From the NCBI RefSeq assembly GCF_900090295.1, contig NZ_LT607753.1, positions 6,572,001-6,636,000 on the forward strand: DNA of 64,000 nucleotides, given 5' to 3'. Positions 50,573-61,082 of this stretch are shown piece after piece. Below the pieces are notes generated by a model. It worked only from the letters and a program-made list of their open reading frames with translations, did no database searches and had not been told where the DNA came from. The stretch is from Micromonospora coxensis. Its GTDB lineage: Bacteria; Actinomycetota; Actinomycetes; Mycobacteriales; Micromonosporaceae. Positions within the stretch are counted from its first letter, which is position 1. Each line of letters starts with the position of its first letter. The position numbers and the translations under genes are program-made.

Positions 50573-52693
50573 ATGGCCGGCACCACGGACCTCATCTCCC
50601 TGCCCGAGATCGCCGAGCTGGCCGGGGTGCAACGCCCCGTCGTCACCACCTGGCGTCGCCGCTACCCGGGATTCCCCGCCCCGGTGCAGACGGACCGTGG
50701 GCGGCCACTGTTCAAGGCGCACGAAGTCGTCGACTGGCTGGTCGACACCGGTCGCGCCGAGCGTCGGTCCATCGAGCCGGACCTCCGACTGCACGTGCTC
50801 TCGTGTCTGGCACTCCAGACAGGGGCGCCGTCAGGCGCCGGCCGGCGTCGGGCCCTCACACCGCAGGAGCTGGTGAGTCTCACGACCGCGCTGATCTGCC
50901 TGCACCACCTCGACGACGAGCCGCTACGCCCCGACGGCTACACCGACCGGCACGTCGTCGAGGCGCTCCGGGAACGCGCCGCCGAGGCCGACTGGGACGA
51001 CGAGTTGCTCCGGTCCGAGATCGAGGCACTACCGCCGGACGCGGCCTGGCTGGCCGGGGTGGTGGACGAGCTGATCGAGGCAGCATGGGGCACCGCGCAG
51101 GCGTACGAGCGGGTCCTCGCCGCCCGGCACCGCTTCGGCGTGCCGCAGCTCTACGAGGACGCGGTCGTCCCGCAGTTGGCCCGTCTGATGGTCGAGCTCT
51201 CCGGCGTTCGGGAGCACGCTGATCTGCACGGCCTCGTCCAGGTCGCCGATCCGCACGCGGGCACGGGCGACCTGCTGATGGCAGCCCGGCAGGCACTCGG
51301 GGAGCACGAGCCGGTCATGTTCGCCGCCGAGGCCGACCCGTTGCTGGCCCGCCTCGCCCGCCGCCGGCTGGTGGTGCACGGCGTCTCGCGAGGCAGTTGG
51401 CAGCTCGACATCGCCGCAGGCCGGCCGTCGGGCTCGCCCGCCGCCGACGTGGTGCTCCTGCGGCTGCCCTACCAGCCGGCCGAGGCGCGCACCGATCTCG
51501 ATCCATTCGCCGAGCTCGTCGAGGTGACCAAGGCGCTCGCGCCGGGGCAGACCGCAGTGGTGTTCGGCCCCGCCGAGCTGCTCGTCGGCGCGCTGCCGCC
51601 CTACAGGCCGGCCGCCCGCTCCCGCAACGAGCTGCTGGCCACCGGGAGAGTCGAGGCAGTCGTCCAGCTCCCCGGCGGGGTCATGCCCTTCCGGCCCGGC
51701 TACCAGAGCGCGCTGTGGGTGCTCAGGCACGAGGAGACGCCCGAGTGGCAGGGGCGGGTCCTGCTGGCGGACATCTCCGACCGGCCGCTCACCGATCGCG
51801 TGGTCGAGGACCTGGTGGTCGACGTCGCCACCTGGCGGCGCGAGGGGCACCGGCCCGACCAGCACCTTCGGGCGTACGCCAGTCAGGTGCGGATCGCGGA
51901 CCTGACGGTGCCCCGACGCCCGCTGACCGCTCGCCGGCCCGCCACGCTGCGTGAGCTGGCGTACGACGGACGGGTGACGGTCGCGGAGCTGGCCGACACG
52001 GAGGCCGAGCTCGACCGGCTGGCCGATCCACGCCGCCGGCTGCGCACGCACGTGGCCGCGCGGGACGAGATCCACCGGGCGCCGACGAAGTCCATCGCCG
52101 CGCTCGTCCGGGACGGCCATCTCGCCCTGCTCAAGGGCAGCCGGATCGCCGCCGACCACGTCGGCACCGACGGCCACATCCGGGTGATCGGGCCGCCCGA
52201 GTTGGCCGCCGGCGCCCGGATCGGCGCCCGCCGGATCGACCGGGCCGTCTTCGCACAGCGGTATCCTCGTGCCCGGCTGACCGAGCCCGGGGACGTCCTG
52301 GTGACGGTGACGCCCCGACTGCGGGCATACCGCGACGAGCAGGGCTTCTCGGTTGTCGACTATCCGACGCGGGTCCTCCGCATCCGCCCGGACGGTCGCG
52401 ACCAGTTCACGCCCCGGGTGTTGGAGGCACTTGTCAACGCCGTGCAGAAGCAGCGACCCAACGGCGCGGTGCGCGCCGCGACCCGGCTGGCTGACCTGCA
52501 AGTTCCGCTGCTACCTACCGCCGACGTGGCGCGCCTCGACGCGCTGCTCGCGGCGATGGAGGCGCGCCGTAACCTTGCCCGCCGTGAGCTCGACCTGCTC
52601 GACGACCTCGGGCGTCGCGCTGTGGCCGGGCTCACCGACGGCACCCTGACCATCACCGAGGGTCCGCCGCTGGCTGGACCACCCCCATCGTGA
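50573..52693 (+). CDS. HTH - degenerate N6-adenine methylase - HsdS-like fusion protein
   Basis: 706 residues. An N-terminal HTH ([26 protein letters not shown]) is followed by a helical region and a class I methylase core with motif I intact (D226-P-H-A-G-T-G-D-L-L). Where HsdM has NPPY/F the protein reads L-R-L-P-Y (296-300), lacking the Asn/Asp and first Pro, so methyl transfer is probably lost. The C-terminal ~200 residues resemble one HsdS target-recognition domain plus helix ([20 protein letters not shown] ... [13 protein letters not shown]). It overlaps hsdM by 4 bases. Confidence 0.8.
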   Translation: MAGTTDLISLPEIAELAGVQRPVVTTWRRRYPGFPAPVQTDRGRPLFKAHEVVDWLVDTGRAERRSIEPDLRLHVLSCLALQTGAPSGAGRRRALTPQELVSLTTALICLHHLDDEPLRPDGYTDRHVVEALRERAAEADWDDELLRSEIEALPPDAAWLAGVVDELIEAAWGTAQAYERVLAARHRFGVPQLYEDAVVPQLARLMVELSGVREHADLHGLVQVADPHAGTGDLLMAARQALGEHEPVMFAAEADPLLARLARRRLVVHGVSRGSWQLDIAAGRPSGSPAADVVLLRLPYQPAEARTDLDPFAELVEVTKALAPGQTAVVFGPAELLVGALPPYRPAARSRNELLATGRVEAVVQLPGGVMPFRPGYQSALWVLRHEETPEWQGRVLLADISDRPLTDRVVEDLVVDVATWRREGHRPDQHLRAYASQVRIADLTVPRRPLTARRPATLRELAYDGRVTVAELADTEAELDRLADPRRRLRTHVAARDEIHRAPTKSIAALVRDGHLALLKGSRIAADHVGTDGHIRVIGPPELAAGARIGARRIDRAVFAQRYPRARLTEPGDVLVTVTPRLRAYRDEQGFSVVDYPTRVLRIRPDGRDQFTPRVLEALVNAVQKQRPNGAVRAATRLADLQVPLLPTADVARLDALLAAMEARRNLARRELDLLDDLGRRAVAGLTDGTLTITEGPPLAGPPPS

Positions 52694-54351
52694 CCAGCAA
52701 GACTGATCGCACCGCACGAACGGATACGAGGAGCACCATGCCCCCCAGGAAGAGGGCGGCCGGGCAGAACGCACTGCCCGGCATGCCGACCATGGCCGAC
52801 CTTCGCGACACCCTCTGGAAGGCCGCCGACAAGCTCCGCGGCTCGATGGATGCCGCGCAGTACAAGGACTTCGTCCTGGGCCTGGTCTTTCTCAAGTACG
52901 TCTCCGACTCGTTCGAGGAGCGGCGCGCGCAGATCAAGCAGGAGGTGCTCGATCAGGGCATCCCCGAGGCCCGGGTGGACGCCTTCCTCGACGACGTCGA
53001 CGAATACACGGGCCACGGCGTGTTCTGGGTACCGGCGGAGGGCCGCTGGGGGCACCTGGCGGAGCGGGCCAAGGGCGGCGAGATCGGGCTGCTGCTCGAC
53101 AACGCCATGGACGCCATCATGAAGTCCAACCCGGCGCTGCTCGGCGTGCTGCCGAAGATCTTCAACCGCGAGAACGTCGACCAGCGGCGGCTCGCCGAAC
53201 TGGTAGACCTGATCAGCGACGCCCGGTTCACCGGCCACGGCGACCGGCCCGCGCGCGACGTGTTGGGTGAGGTCTACGAGTACTTCCTGGAGAAGTTCGC
53301 CCGGGCCGAGGGTAAGCGCGGCGGCGAGTTCTACACCCCGCGCAGCGTGGTCAAGCTGCTGGTCGAGATGCTGGAGCCCTACTCGGGCCGGGTCTACGAC
53401 CCGTGCTGCGGATCGGGCGGCATGTTCGTGCAGGCCGAGAAGTTCGTGCTCAGCCACACGGGCCGCCGCGACGACATCGCCGTCTACGGCCAGGAGTCGA
53501 ATGAGCGCACCTGGCGGCTGGCGAAGATGAACCTCGCCATCCACGGCATCTCCGGCAACCTCGGGCCGCGCTGGGAGGACACCCTCCACGCCGACAAGCA
53601 CCCCGACCTGCGCGCCGACTTCGTGCTGGCCAACCCGCCGTTCAACATGTCGGACTGGGCGCGCAGCGTCGAGGACCCGCGCTGGCGCTACGGTGTGCCG
53701 CCGGCGGGTAACGCCAACTTCGCCTGGCTCCAGCACATCGTGGCGAAGCTCGGGGAGCGGGGGACGGCGGGCGTGGTGCTCGCCAACGGCTCGATGTCGT
53801 CGAAGCAGTCGGGCGAGGGTGAGATCCGGGCGGCCATGGTCGAGGCGGATCTCGTCTCGTGCATGGTGGCGCTGCCGCCGCAGCTCTTCCGTACCACCCA
53901 GATCCCGGCCTGCCTCTGGTTCTTCGCCAAGGACAAGGGACCGCAGGGCGCGAAAAGGCTCGCGGACCGGCGTGGTGAGGTGCTCTTCATCAACGCGCAG
54001 AACATGGGCACGATGGTCGACCGCACCGAGCGCGTCCTGACCGAGGAGGACATCGCAAGGATTGCCGGCGTCTATCACGCATGGCGCGGCACGGCGTCGG
54101 CCCGGACCGATGATCGGAAGTACGAGGACGAGCCTGGCTTCTGCTACTCGGCGACTCTGGACGCGATCCGCGAACACAATCACGTTCTTGCCCCTGGTCG
54201 CTATGTCGGAGCCGCCGAGGTCGACGCCACGGGTGAGGAACCTCTTCCCGAAAAGATCGAGCGCCTAAAGAAGGATCTGTACGCCCTCTTCGATGAGTCG
54301 GCTCGGGTGGAGCAGGTTGCTCGTATGCAGCTGGAGCGCCTTGATGTCTGA
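52690..54351 (+). CDS. hsdM: Type I restriction-modification methylase subunit
   Basis: 553 residues: N-terminal HsdM domain ([33 protein letters not shown]), then SAM motif I D237-P-C-C-G-S-G-G-M-F and the catalytic N315-P-P-F318 ([14 protein letters not shown]). [16 protein letters not shown] is the standard pre-motif I segment. Start GTG 52690 overlaps the upstream gene; ATG 52738 is an alternative. It forms the M2S methylase with HsdS and adds N6-methyladenine to the host site. Confidence 0.95.
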   Translation: MTSKTDRTARTDTRSTMPPRKRAAGQNALPGMPTMADLRDTLWKAADKLRGSMDAAQYKDFVLGLVFLKYVSDSFEERRAQIKQEVLDQGIPEARVDAFLDDVDEYTGHGVFWVPAEGRWGHLAERAKGGEIGLLLDNAMDAIMKSNPALLGVLPKIFNRENVDQRRLAELVDLISDARFTGHGDRPARDVLGEVYEYFLEKFARAEGKRGGEFYTPRSVVKLLVEMLEPYSGRVYDPCCGSGGMFVQAEKFVLSHTGRRDDIAVYGQESNERTWRLAKMNLAIHGISGNLGPRWEDTLHADKHPDLRADFVLANPPFNMSDWARSVEDPRWRYGVPPAGNANFAWLQHIVAKLGERGTAGVVLANGSMSSKQSGEGEIRAAMVEADLVSCMVALPPQLFRTTQIPACLWFFAKDKGPQGAKRLADRRGEVLFINAQNMGTMVDRTERVLTEEDIARIAGVYHAWRGTASARTDDRKYEDEPGFCYSATLDAIREHNHVLAPGRYVGAAEVDATGEEPLPEKIERLKKDLYALFDESARVEQVARMQLERLDV

Positions 54352-55597
54352 GTCATTCCGGAGGATTCGAGCTGCCGATCTAATCTCCGCCGGCCTCCTT
54401 CGCGTCGAGGACGGTAACCATGGAGAGTATCGGCCTCGCCGGGACGAATTCTCAAATGTCGGGACGGCATTCATTCGTGCGGCCGATCTAACTGCTTCGG
54501 GCATCAACTTCGCTGGGGCGGAGAAGATTAACGAAGCGGCGCGATCGCGTATCCGTAAGGGGGTTGGCGCACCCTGCGACACAATCCTTTCTCACAAGGG
54601 GACCGTCGGTAAGGTCGCCTTCGCCTCGGCTGATTCTCCTAATTTCGTCTGTTCACCACAAACCACAGTCTGGCGAAGCTTGGATCATGCGGAAATAGAT
54701 CCGAGGTTCCTTTTCTATGAGTTGCAGGCTAGTGGCTTCCAGGGTCAATTGACGGCCCTAAAGAGTGAGTCTGATATGGCTCCCTATGTGTCCCTAACCG
54801 AGCAGCGTAAGCTTTGGCTTTCGCTACCGCCTGTTCCAGTGCAAAGGGCAATCGCAGAGATGCTCGGCGCACTGGACGACAAGATTGCCGTTAACGAGCA
54901 AATCTCGCGAACGGCTAGCGCGCTTGCTTCCGTCTATGGTCAGCAGTTTCTCTCACGGGCTGACGGCGATTACGTAACGCTCGGGGAGGTCGCAGACATT
55001 GCCAAGGGCGTCTCGTATCGAAGTGCTGACCTTGAAAGTGGTAATGACCGACTGGTCACGCTGAAATGCGTTGGGCGTGATGGTAGGTTTCAGGTTGAAG
55101 GATTGAAGCGCTACTCGGGTGACTATAAGCAATCCCAAGTCGTCAAGAACGGTGACATCGTCGTTGCTCAGACCGATCTGACTCAACGGGCTGAAGTCAT
55201 CGGTCGACCCGTCCGCGTCTCCGTTTCTGGTCATGCCGGCCGCCTTGTAGCGAGTCTCGACCTCGTTGCCGTGAGGCCGGGCCCATATTTGTCGCGTGAG
55301 ACCTTGCTCGCTCTTCTCTCGACGCAAGCATTCCGCGAGCACTCGCTTTCATATTGCAACGGCACGACGGTTCTTCATATGGGAGCACGAGCCCTTCCGG
55401 AGTTCCGGTTCCGGCTACCATCCAACAAGATCGTTGAGGCAGCCACTGACGTAATGGCTCCTCTCCTTAGCCGATCAGACGGCGCGCGGTGGGAAGGCAA
55501 GGCGCTGGCAGATCTGCGGGATACCTTGCTACCAGGGCTGATGTCGGGAGCGATCCGGGTGCCGAGCGCCGAGAAGGCAGTGGAGGACGCCATATGA
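54344..55597 (+). CDS. hsdS: Type I restriction-modification specificity subunit
   Basis: 417 residues with two target-recognition domains separated by a conserved helix ([29 protein letters not shown]) and ending with a second one ([19 protein letters not shown]). It sets the bipartite DNA target. Base composition is clearly lower in GC than hsdM and hsdR, which is typical of exchanged TRDs. ATG 54344 overlaps the hsdM stop by 8 bases and its own stop overlaps hsdR by 4. Confidence 0.93.
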   Translation: MSESFRRIRAADLISAGLLRVEDGNHGEYRPRRDEFSNVGTAFIRAADLTASGINFAGAEKINEAARSRIRKGVGAPCDTILSHKGTVGKVAFASADSPNFVCSPQTTVWRSLDHAEIDPRFLFYELQASGFQGQLTALKSESDMAPYVSLTEQRKLWLSLPPVPVQRAIAEMLGALDDKIAVNEQISRTASALASVYGQQFLSRADGDYVTLGEVADIAKGVSYRSADLESGNDRLVTLKCVGRDGRFQVEGLKRYSGDYKQSQVVKNGDIVVAQTDLTQRAEVIGRPVRVSVSGHAGRLVASLDLVAVRPGPYLSRETLLALLSTQAFREHSLSYCNGTTVLHMGARALPEFRFRLPSNKIVEAATDVMAPLLSRSDGARWEGKALADLRDTLLPGLMSGAIRVPSAEKAVEDAI

Positions 55598-58500
55598 CCC
55601 CGCATCTGCGTGATATGACCGAAGCGCAGTGGGAAGCGTTGGCGCTGGATGCAATGGCCGAGATGGGCTGGGAGTTCGCAGCCGGATCCTCGATCGCGCC
55701 GGGAACTGGTGAGCGGGAGTCGTGGGCGGAGCTGATCCTGCCCTGCCGGTTGCGCGACGCCGTCGCCCGGCTCAACCCGCAGCTTCCACCCGCCCAAGTC
55801 GACGAGGCGGTCGCCCAAGTGCTCAGCGCCCGGTCTCGTGACGCCGTCACCGAAAACCGCCGGCTGCACGAGCTGATGGTCAAGGGCATCCGGTCCATCG
55901 TCTACACCGACCGGCACGGTGCCGAGCACAACCCGACCATCCGACTGGTCGACTTCCGCGACGAGGCCGCCAACGACTACCTGGTCGCCAACCAGGTGAC
56001 CGTCACCGAGGGCGACCACAAACGGCGGTTCGACGTCGTCTGCTACCTCAACGGCCTGCCGGTCGGGATGGTCGAGCTGAAGAAGGCCGGCGACGCGTAC
56101 GCCGATCTGCGGGGTGCCCACCGCCAGGTCAGCACCTACGTCGAGGAGTTGCCGTTGGCCTTCCGGGCCAACGTCGTCTGCGTCGTGTCGGACGGCATCA
56201 CCGCTCGCTACGGGACCGCCTTCACGCCGTTGGAGCACTACGCGCCGTGGAACGTCGACGAAAATGGCGAACCGGTGCCGCAGCCGCCACAGAGTGACGA
56301 CGACCTGGCGCTGAACCTGGCCCTGTATGGGCTGTTCACCCCGCGCCGGTTCCTGGACCTGCTGCACGGCTACGTCGCCTTCGCCGAAGCGCGGGGCGGG
56401 GCGCTCAAGCGCATCGCCAAGCCGCACCAGTATTTCGCGGTGGAGAAGGCCGTCCGCAAGACCGTCGAGGCGACCCGCAGCGACGGGAAGGCCGGCGTCG
56501 TCTGGCACACGCAGGGCTCCGGCAAGTCGATGGAGATGGAGTTCTACGCCCACCAGATCGCCACCCATCCGAGCATGGGCAACCCGACGATCGTGGTCAT
56601 CACCGACCGTACCGATCTGGACGAGCAACTCCTGGAGGCGTTCGCCGCGAGCGAGCTGCTGCCGGAGCGGCCGGTGCAGGCGGTCACCCGGGAGAGCCTG
56701 CGTAACGAGCTGACCAACCGGCGCACCGGCGGGATCATCTTCACGACGCTGCAGAAGTTCGGCCGTACCCGCGATGAGCGGGACGCGGGCCGCAAGCATC
56801 CGCTGCTGTCGGACCGGCGCAACATCATCGTGATCGTCGACGAGGCGCACCGCAGCCATTACGACAGCCTGGACGGCTACGCCCGGCACCTGCGTGACGC
56901 ACTGCCGCACGCGACGTTGATCGCCTTCACCGGCACGCCGATCTCCGAGGCGGATCGTGACACCCGGGCCGTCTTCGGCGACTACATCGACATCTACGAC
57001 CTGACCCGGGCCGTCGATGACGGTGCGACGGTCCGCGTCTACCACGAGAGCCGGCTCATCCCGGTGGACCTGCCGGCGGACATCGACCCGGAGACGATCG
57101 ACGAGCGGGCCGACACGCTGACCGCCGGGCTGGACGACGCCGAGAAGGCCCGCATCCAGCGCACGGTCGCGGTGATGAACGCGATCTACGGCGCCCCCCA
57201 CCGGGTCGAGGCTCTTGCCGCCGACCTGGTCGAGCACTGGCAGGCGCGCTCCGAGCAGATGCGCAAGTACATCGGCGGGCCCGGCAAGGCCATGATCGTG
57301 TGCGCGACTCGGGACATCTGCGCGAGGCTCTACGACGAGATGATCGCGCGGCTGCCCGAGGGCTGGCACTCCGACGCCGACGACCTCGGCAAGATCAAGG
57401 TGGTCTACACCGGCGGCCCTGACGACGAGCCGCACATCCGCAAGCACGTGCGGCGGCCCTCGCAGACCAAGGTCATCCGGAACCGGGCGAAGAACCCCGA
57501 CGACGAGCTGGAACTCATCATCGTCCAGTCGATGCTGCTCACCGGGTTCGACTCTCCACCGCTGCACACGCTCTACCTCGACAAGCCGATGCGCGGCGCG
57601 GCGCTGATGCAGGCCCTCGCCCGGGTCAACCGGACCTTCCGCGGCAAGCAGGACGGCCTGCTGGTGGGCTACGCGCCGATCACTCAGAGCCTGCACGAGG
57701 CGCTCGCCGAATACACCAAGAGCGACCAGGACACCAAGCCGGTCGGTCGGGACACCGGCGAGGCGGTCGCCAGCGTCCGGGACCTGCACGGCGTCCTCTG
57801 CGGGACGATCCTGGCCGGGTACGACTGGCGCGGCGTGCTGAACTCCGACGCCAAGAACGCCTTCACCAACGCGGTCCTCGGCACCATCGACCACCTGCGC
57901 GACCCGAGCCTGCCGGAGAACCAGCCCGAGCCGGGCGAGCCGACCCTCGCCGAACGCTTCCGGCAGGCCGCCGCCAAGCTCGACCGGCTCTACGCGCTCT
58001 GCGCCAGCAGCGGCGACATCAACGACCTCCGCGACGACATCGCCTTCTTCCAGGCCGTACGCGTCTGGATGGCCAAGTACGACGTGGAGGACCGCCGGTC
58101 CCGGGGGATGCCCATTCCCGCCGAGGTGGCACTATACCTGCGGGAACTCACCGCCGGCGTCATCGAGGCCGGTGGGGTCACCGACATCTACGCGGCCGCC
58201 GGCATCGACCGGCCCGACCTGTCTCATCTGGACGAGGCGTACCTGGAGAAGCTGCGTGCCTCCAAGACGCCGAACCTCGCCATCGAGGCGCTGCGGCGGG
58301 CCATCGAGCAGACCATGCGGAAGGTCACCCGGCACAACATCGTGCGCCAGGAAGCCTTCTCCGCGCGTCTGGTCGAGCTGATGCGCCGCTACACCAACCA
58401 GAACCTGACATCCGCCGAGATCATCGCCGAGCTGGTGGCCATGGCGAAGGAGGTGAGCGCGGAGGCCAACCGTGGGCAGCAGTTCAGCCCGGCGCTCACC

Positions 58501-58785
58501 GACGACGAACTCGCCTTCTACGACGCAGTCGCGGACAACGCATCGGCCCTGGCCGAGATGGGGGAGGGGCAGCTCGCCGGCATCGCCCGCGACCTGGTGG
58601 CGTCCGTCCGCCGGTCCATCACCGTCGACTGGACCTCCCGCGACGACGTACGCGCCAAGCTTCGCTCCACCATCAAGCGCCTGCTCGCCGTTCACGGCTA
58701 CCCGCCGGACGCCGCAGAGGAGGCCATTCGACGGGTGCTCCAGCAAACCGAAACCTTCGCCGAAGAGTGGTCGCCTGCGGCTTGA
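55594..58785 (+). CDS. hsdR: Type I restriction-modification endonuclease/translocase subunit
   Basis: 1063 residues. The PD-(D/E)xK nuclease has D147 and E161-L-K163 (FDVVCYLNGLPVGMVELKK). The SF2 motor follows with Walker A GSGKSMEMEF, a DEAH box (VIVDEAHRSHYDSL), FTGTPIS motif III and QALARVNRTFR motif VI. The C-terminal helical domain binds the M2S core. It appears intact. It completes a coupled M-S-R operon that cuts unmodified DNA after translocation. Confidence 0.95.
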   Translation: MTPHLRDMTEAQWEALALDAMAEMGWEFAAGSSIAPGTGERESWAELILPCRLRDAVARLNPQLPPAQVDEAVAQVLSARSRDAVTENRRLHELMVKGIRSIVYTDRHGAEHNPTIRLVDFRDEAANDYLVANQVTVTEGDHKRRFDVVCYLNGLPVGMVELKKAGDAYADLRGAHRQVSTYVEELPLAFRANVVCVVSDGITARYGTAFTPLEHYAPWNVDENGEPVPQPPQSDDDLALNLALYGLFTPRRFLDLLHGYVAFAEARGGALKRIAKPHQYFAVEKAVRKTVEATRSDGKAGVVWHTQGSGKSMEMEFYAHQIATHPSMGNPTIVVITDRTDLDEQLLEAFAASELLPERPVQAVTRESLRNELTNRRTGGIIFTTLQKFGRTRDERDAGRKHPLLSDRRNIIVIVDEAHRSHYDSLDGYARHLRDALPHATLIAFTGTPISEADRDTRAVFGDYIDIYDLTRAVDDGATVRVYHESRLIPVDLPADIDPETIDERADTLTAGLDDAEKARIQRTVAVMNAIYGAPHRVEALAADLVEHWQARSEQMRKYIGGPGKAMIVCATRDICARLYDEMIARLPEGWHSDADDLGKIKVVYTGGPDDEPHIRKHVRRPSQTKVIRNRAKNPDDELELIIVQSMLLTGFDSPPLHTLYLDKPMRGAALMQALARVNRTFRGKQDGLLVGYAPITQSLHEALAEYTKSDQDTKPVGRDTGEAVASVRDLHGVLCGTILAGYDWRGVLNSDAKNAFTNAVLGTIDHLRDPSLPENQPEPGEPTLAERFRQAAAKLDRLYALCASSGDINDLRDDIAFFQAVRVWMAKYDVEDRRSRGMPIPAEVALYLRELTAGVIEAGGVTDIYAAAGIDRPDLSHLDEAYLEKLRASKTPNLAIEALRRAIEQTMRKVTRHNIVRQEAFSARLVELMRRYTNQNLTSAEIIAELVAMAKEVSAEANRGQQFSPALTDDELAFYDAVADNASALAEMGEGQLAGIARDLVASVRRSITVDWTSRDDVRAKLRSTIKRLLAVHGYPPDAAEEAIRRVLQQTETFAEEWSPAA

Positions 58786-58873
58786 ACGGGCCCAGCGGTC
58801 GAACGCCTCCGTCCGTGAGCACGTCGCACCAGACGCTGCAAGGAAACTGTCCACCCACCTATCAGGGAGCATC

Positions 58874-60763
58874 GTGGGGTTCCAGACGCCGCAGTACAAG
58901 CTGTCCAAGCTCTTGGAGCAGGCGGGCAACGGCACCATCCAACTGCCCGACTTCCAGCGTGGTTACAAGTGGGACGAGGAGCGCGTTCGGTCGCTGCTCG
59001 TCACGGTGACGCTGGGGCACCCGCTTGGCGTGCTGATGCTGCTGCAGACAGGTAACGACCAGGTGCGGTTCAAGCCGAAGGCGATCGAGGGTACGCCGCC
59101 GGAGGCGGGACAGGAGAGTCCCGACCTGCTTCTCCTCGACGGGCAGCAACGTCTCACGTCGCTGTACCAGTCGTTGACCGGCTCGGGCGTGGTCGACACC
59201 GAGGACACGAGGAAGAAGCAGGTGAAGCGGCGCTTCTACATCGACATCGCACGCGCCCTCGAAGACCCGGCGCGCCGGGACGAGGCGATCGTCACCATGC
59301 CGGGTGACGGCATCGAGCGGACCAACTTCGGTAAGGACATCCGCCTCGACGTCTCCACGCCGGACAAGGAACGCGTGCACGGCTTCTTCCCGTTCCGGCT
59401 CGTCTACGACACTCCTGGGCAACTGGACTGGCTGTGGAAATTCCCGGGCGCGACGGGGGACGGGGCCGCCCGAATGGCGCTCATCCACCGCTTCCAAGCC
59501 GAGATCCTCACGCCCATGCAGAGCTACGAGATCCCGGCCATCGAGCTGGACAGGTCGACCACCAAGGGCGCGGTTGCCACCGTCTTCGAGAAGGTGAACA
59601 CGGGTGGCCTTCCCCTCAACGTCTTCGAGCTGCTGACGGCGACCTTCGCCGGCGACGCCGCATACTTCGCCCAGCACGGCGACGACTTCCGTCTCAACGA
59701 TGACTGGCAACTGACGGATCAGGTCATCGCCGCGCATCCGGTGCTGCACGGGATTCGCAACACCGACTTCCTCCAGGCGGTGACGCTTCTGGTGACTGCG
59801 CACGGCAAGTCGTTCACGTCCGCTCGGAAGGAGGACGTGCTGCGGCTGGAGCTGAGTGACTACCTCGCCTGGGCCGACAAGGTTAGAGCCGCGCTGGTGT
59901 GGGTGGCCCAGTTCCTCCGCGACGAGCACATCCACCGCGCGCGGGACATCCCGTACCCGACACAGCTCGTGCCGCTGGCCGTGATCCGGGTGATCCTCGG
60001 CGAGGAGGCGGATGTCTACGGCGTCCGCAACCGTCTCCGCCAGTGGTTCTGGTGCGGCATCCTCGGTGAGTTGTACGGCGGTGCCACCGAGACTCGCTTC
60101 GCGCGAGACGTGGACCAGGTCCCCGGCTGGGCGAGAGCGGGGATATCCGGCAACACCGACGTTCCGGTCCCGGCCACCGTATCGGCCGCGACCTTCGCCG
60201 AGTCTCGTCTGCTGTCCCTGCGCACCCGGCAGTCAGCCGCCTACAAGGGTCTGCATGCGCTGCTGATGGCTCAGGGAGCCAAGGACTGGCGCTTCAACAA
60301 GTCCTTCGACTACACCCAGTACCTGGCCCTCGATGTCGACATCCACCACATCTTTCCCAAGAAGTGGTGCAACGACAACGAGGTTCCGCGGAACCTGCGC
60401 GAGAGCATCGTCAACAAGACGCCGTTGGCGGCGAAGACCAACCTGCTCATCGGCGGTGCTTCGCCCGCCACCTATATGCGGAAGCTCGAAACCGCCGCCG
60501 GCCTTGATTCCGACGAACTGGACGCGATCGTCGGTGCCCACCTGATCGACACGAAGGCGCTGCGGCACGCCGATTTCGAGGCGTTCTTCCTGGCTCGTCG
60601 GCGTGCCTTGCTCGGGCTGGTCGAGCAGGCAATGGGGAAGCGGGCGCAGCAGGACGTCGAGGCGGGAGCGTTGACGGGCGGTGAGGAGGCACCGGAGGCG
60701 TTCGCCGACGAAGCCGACGACCCGGAGGACACTGACGTGATCGTGTCGGTTGTGAGTAGCTGA
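58874..60763 (+). CDS. DUF262/DUF1524 (GmrSD-like) nuclease
   Basis: 629 residues. The N-terminal DUF262 domain has the LPDFQRGYKW strand and D-G-Q-Q-R (89-93, LLDGQQRLTSLY), a ParB-like NTP-binding motif. The C-terminal DUF1524 part has the His-Me/HNH motif D-V-D-I-H-H-I-F-P (487-495) followed by NKTPLAAKTN. Fused GmrS-GmrD enzymes are type IV restriction factors that use NTPs to cut modified DNA. It follows hsdR by 88 bases. GTG 58874 has AGGGAG just upstream. Target modification is unknown. Confidence 0.87.
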   Translation: MGFQTPQYKLSKLLEQAGNGTIQLPDFQRGYKWDEERVRSLLVTVTLGHPLGVLMLLQTGNDQVRFKPKAIEGTPPEAGQESPDLLLLDGQQRLTSLYQSLTGSGVVDTEDTRKKQVKRRFYIDIARALEDPARRDEAIVTMPGDGIERTNFGKDIRLDVSTPDKERVHGFFPFRLVYDTPGQLDWLWKFPGATGDGAARMALIHRFQAEILTPMQSYEIPAIELDRSTTKGAVATVFEKVNTGGLPLNVFELLTATFAGDAAYFAQHGDDFRLNDDWQLTDQVIAAHPVLHGIRNTDFLQAVTLLVTAHGKSFTSARKEDVLRLELSDYLAWADKVRAALVWVAQFLRDEHIHRARDIPYPTQLVPLAVIRVILGEEADVYGVRNRLRQWFWCGILGELYGGATETRFARDVDQVPGWARAGISGNTDVPVPATVSAATFAESRLLSLRTRQSAAYKGLHALLMAQGAKDWRFNKSFDYTQYLALDVDIHHIFPKKWCNDNEVPRNLRESIVNKTPLAAKTNLLIGGASPATYMRKLETAAGLDSDELDAIVGAHLIDTKALRHADFEAFFLARRRALLGLVEQAMGKRAQQDVEAGALTGGEEAPEAFADEADDPEDTDVIVSVVSS

Positions 60764-60781
60764 CTGACCGGCGTCGTCGAC

Positions 60782-60823
60782 CTCGGCAGCGCACTCGACA
60801 GTTCTGTCGGGTGCGCTGCCGAG
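60782..60823. terminator. Strong bidirectional terminator
   Basis: Two 20-base arms (one G-T wobble) with a 2-base spacer lie between the DUF262 gene stop and the convergent DUF397 gene. It closes the restriction operon. Confidence 0.92.
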
Positions 60824-60875
60824 CCTTACCGTCCGATCGCGCTGTCATCCGGTCCGGATGCGGATCCGCACACCG

Positions 60876-61082
60876 TCACTGGCGCGCGGCCGCGTCGTGC
60901 TTCGTGCCGTTGACGAAGGCCGTCCAAGCCTGTGGGTGCAGCGTCAGCGTTGGCCCGTCCGGGTCCTTGGAGTCGCGCACGGCGACGATGCCGGGGAGGT
61001 TGGTGGCGACCTCGACGCACTCGCCGCCGTTGCCGCCGCTGCGGGTGCTCTTGCGCCACACAGCGCCGCTGAGGTCAGTCAT
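60876..61082 (-). CDS. DUF397 protein
   Basis: 68 residues: LSGAVWRKSTRSGGNGGECVEVA, then VAVRDSKDPDGPTLTLHPQAWTAFV. This is a standard DUF397 protein. In streptomycetes these small proteins pair with XRE-DUF5753 regulators in a toxin-antitoxin-like or developmental switch. Its ATG lies inside the 3' end of the regulator gene (8-base overlap). Confidence 0.93.
   Translation of the reverse strand: MTDLSGAVWRKSTRSGGNGGECVEVATNLPGIVAVRDSKDPDGPTLTLHPQAWTAFVNGTKHDAAARQ

Noticed and set aside
55375..57894. Very long minus-strand open frame (839 codons) opposite hsdR
   Set aside because: It mirrors hsdR codons, has Val/Asp/Gly-rich low-complexity composition and no family match.
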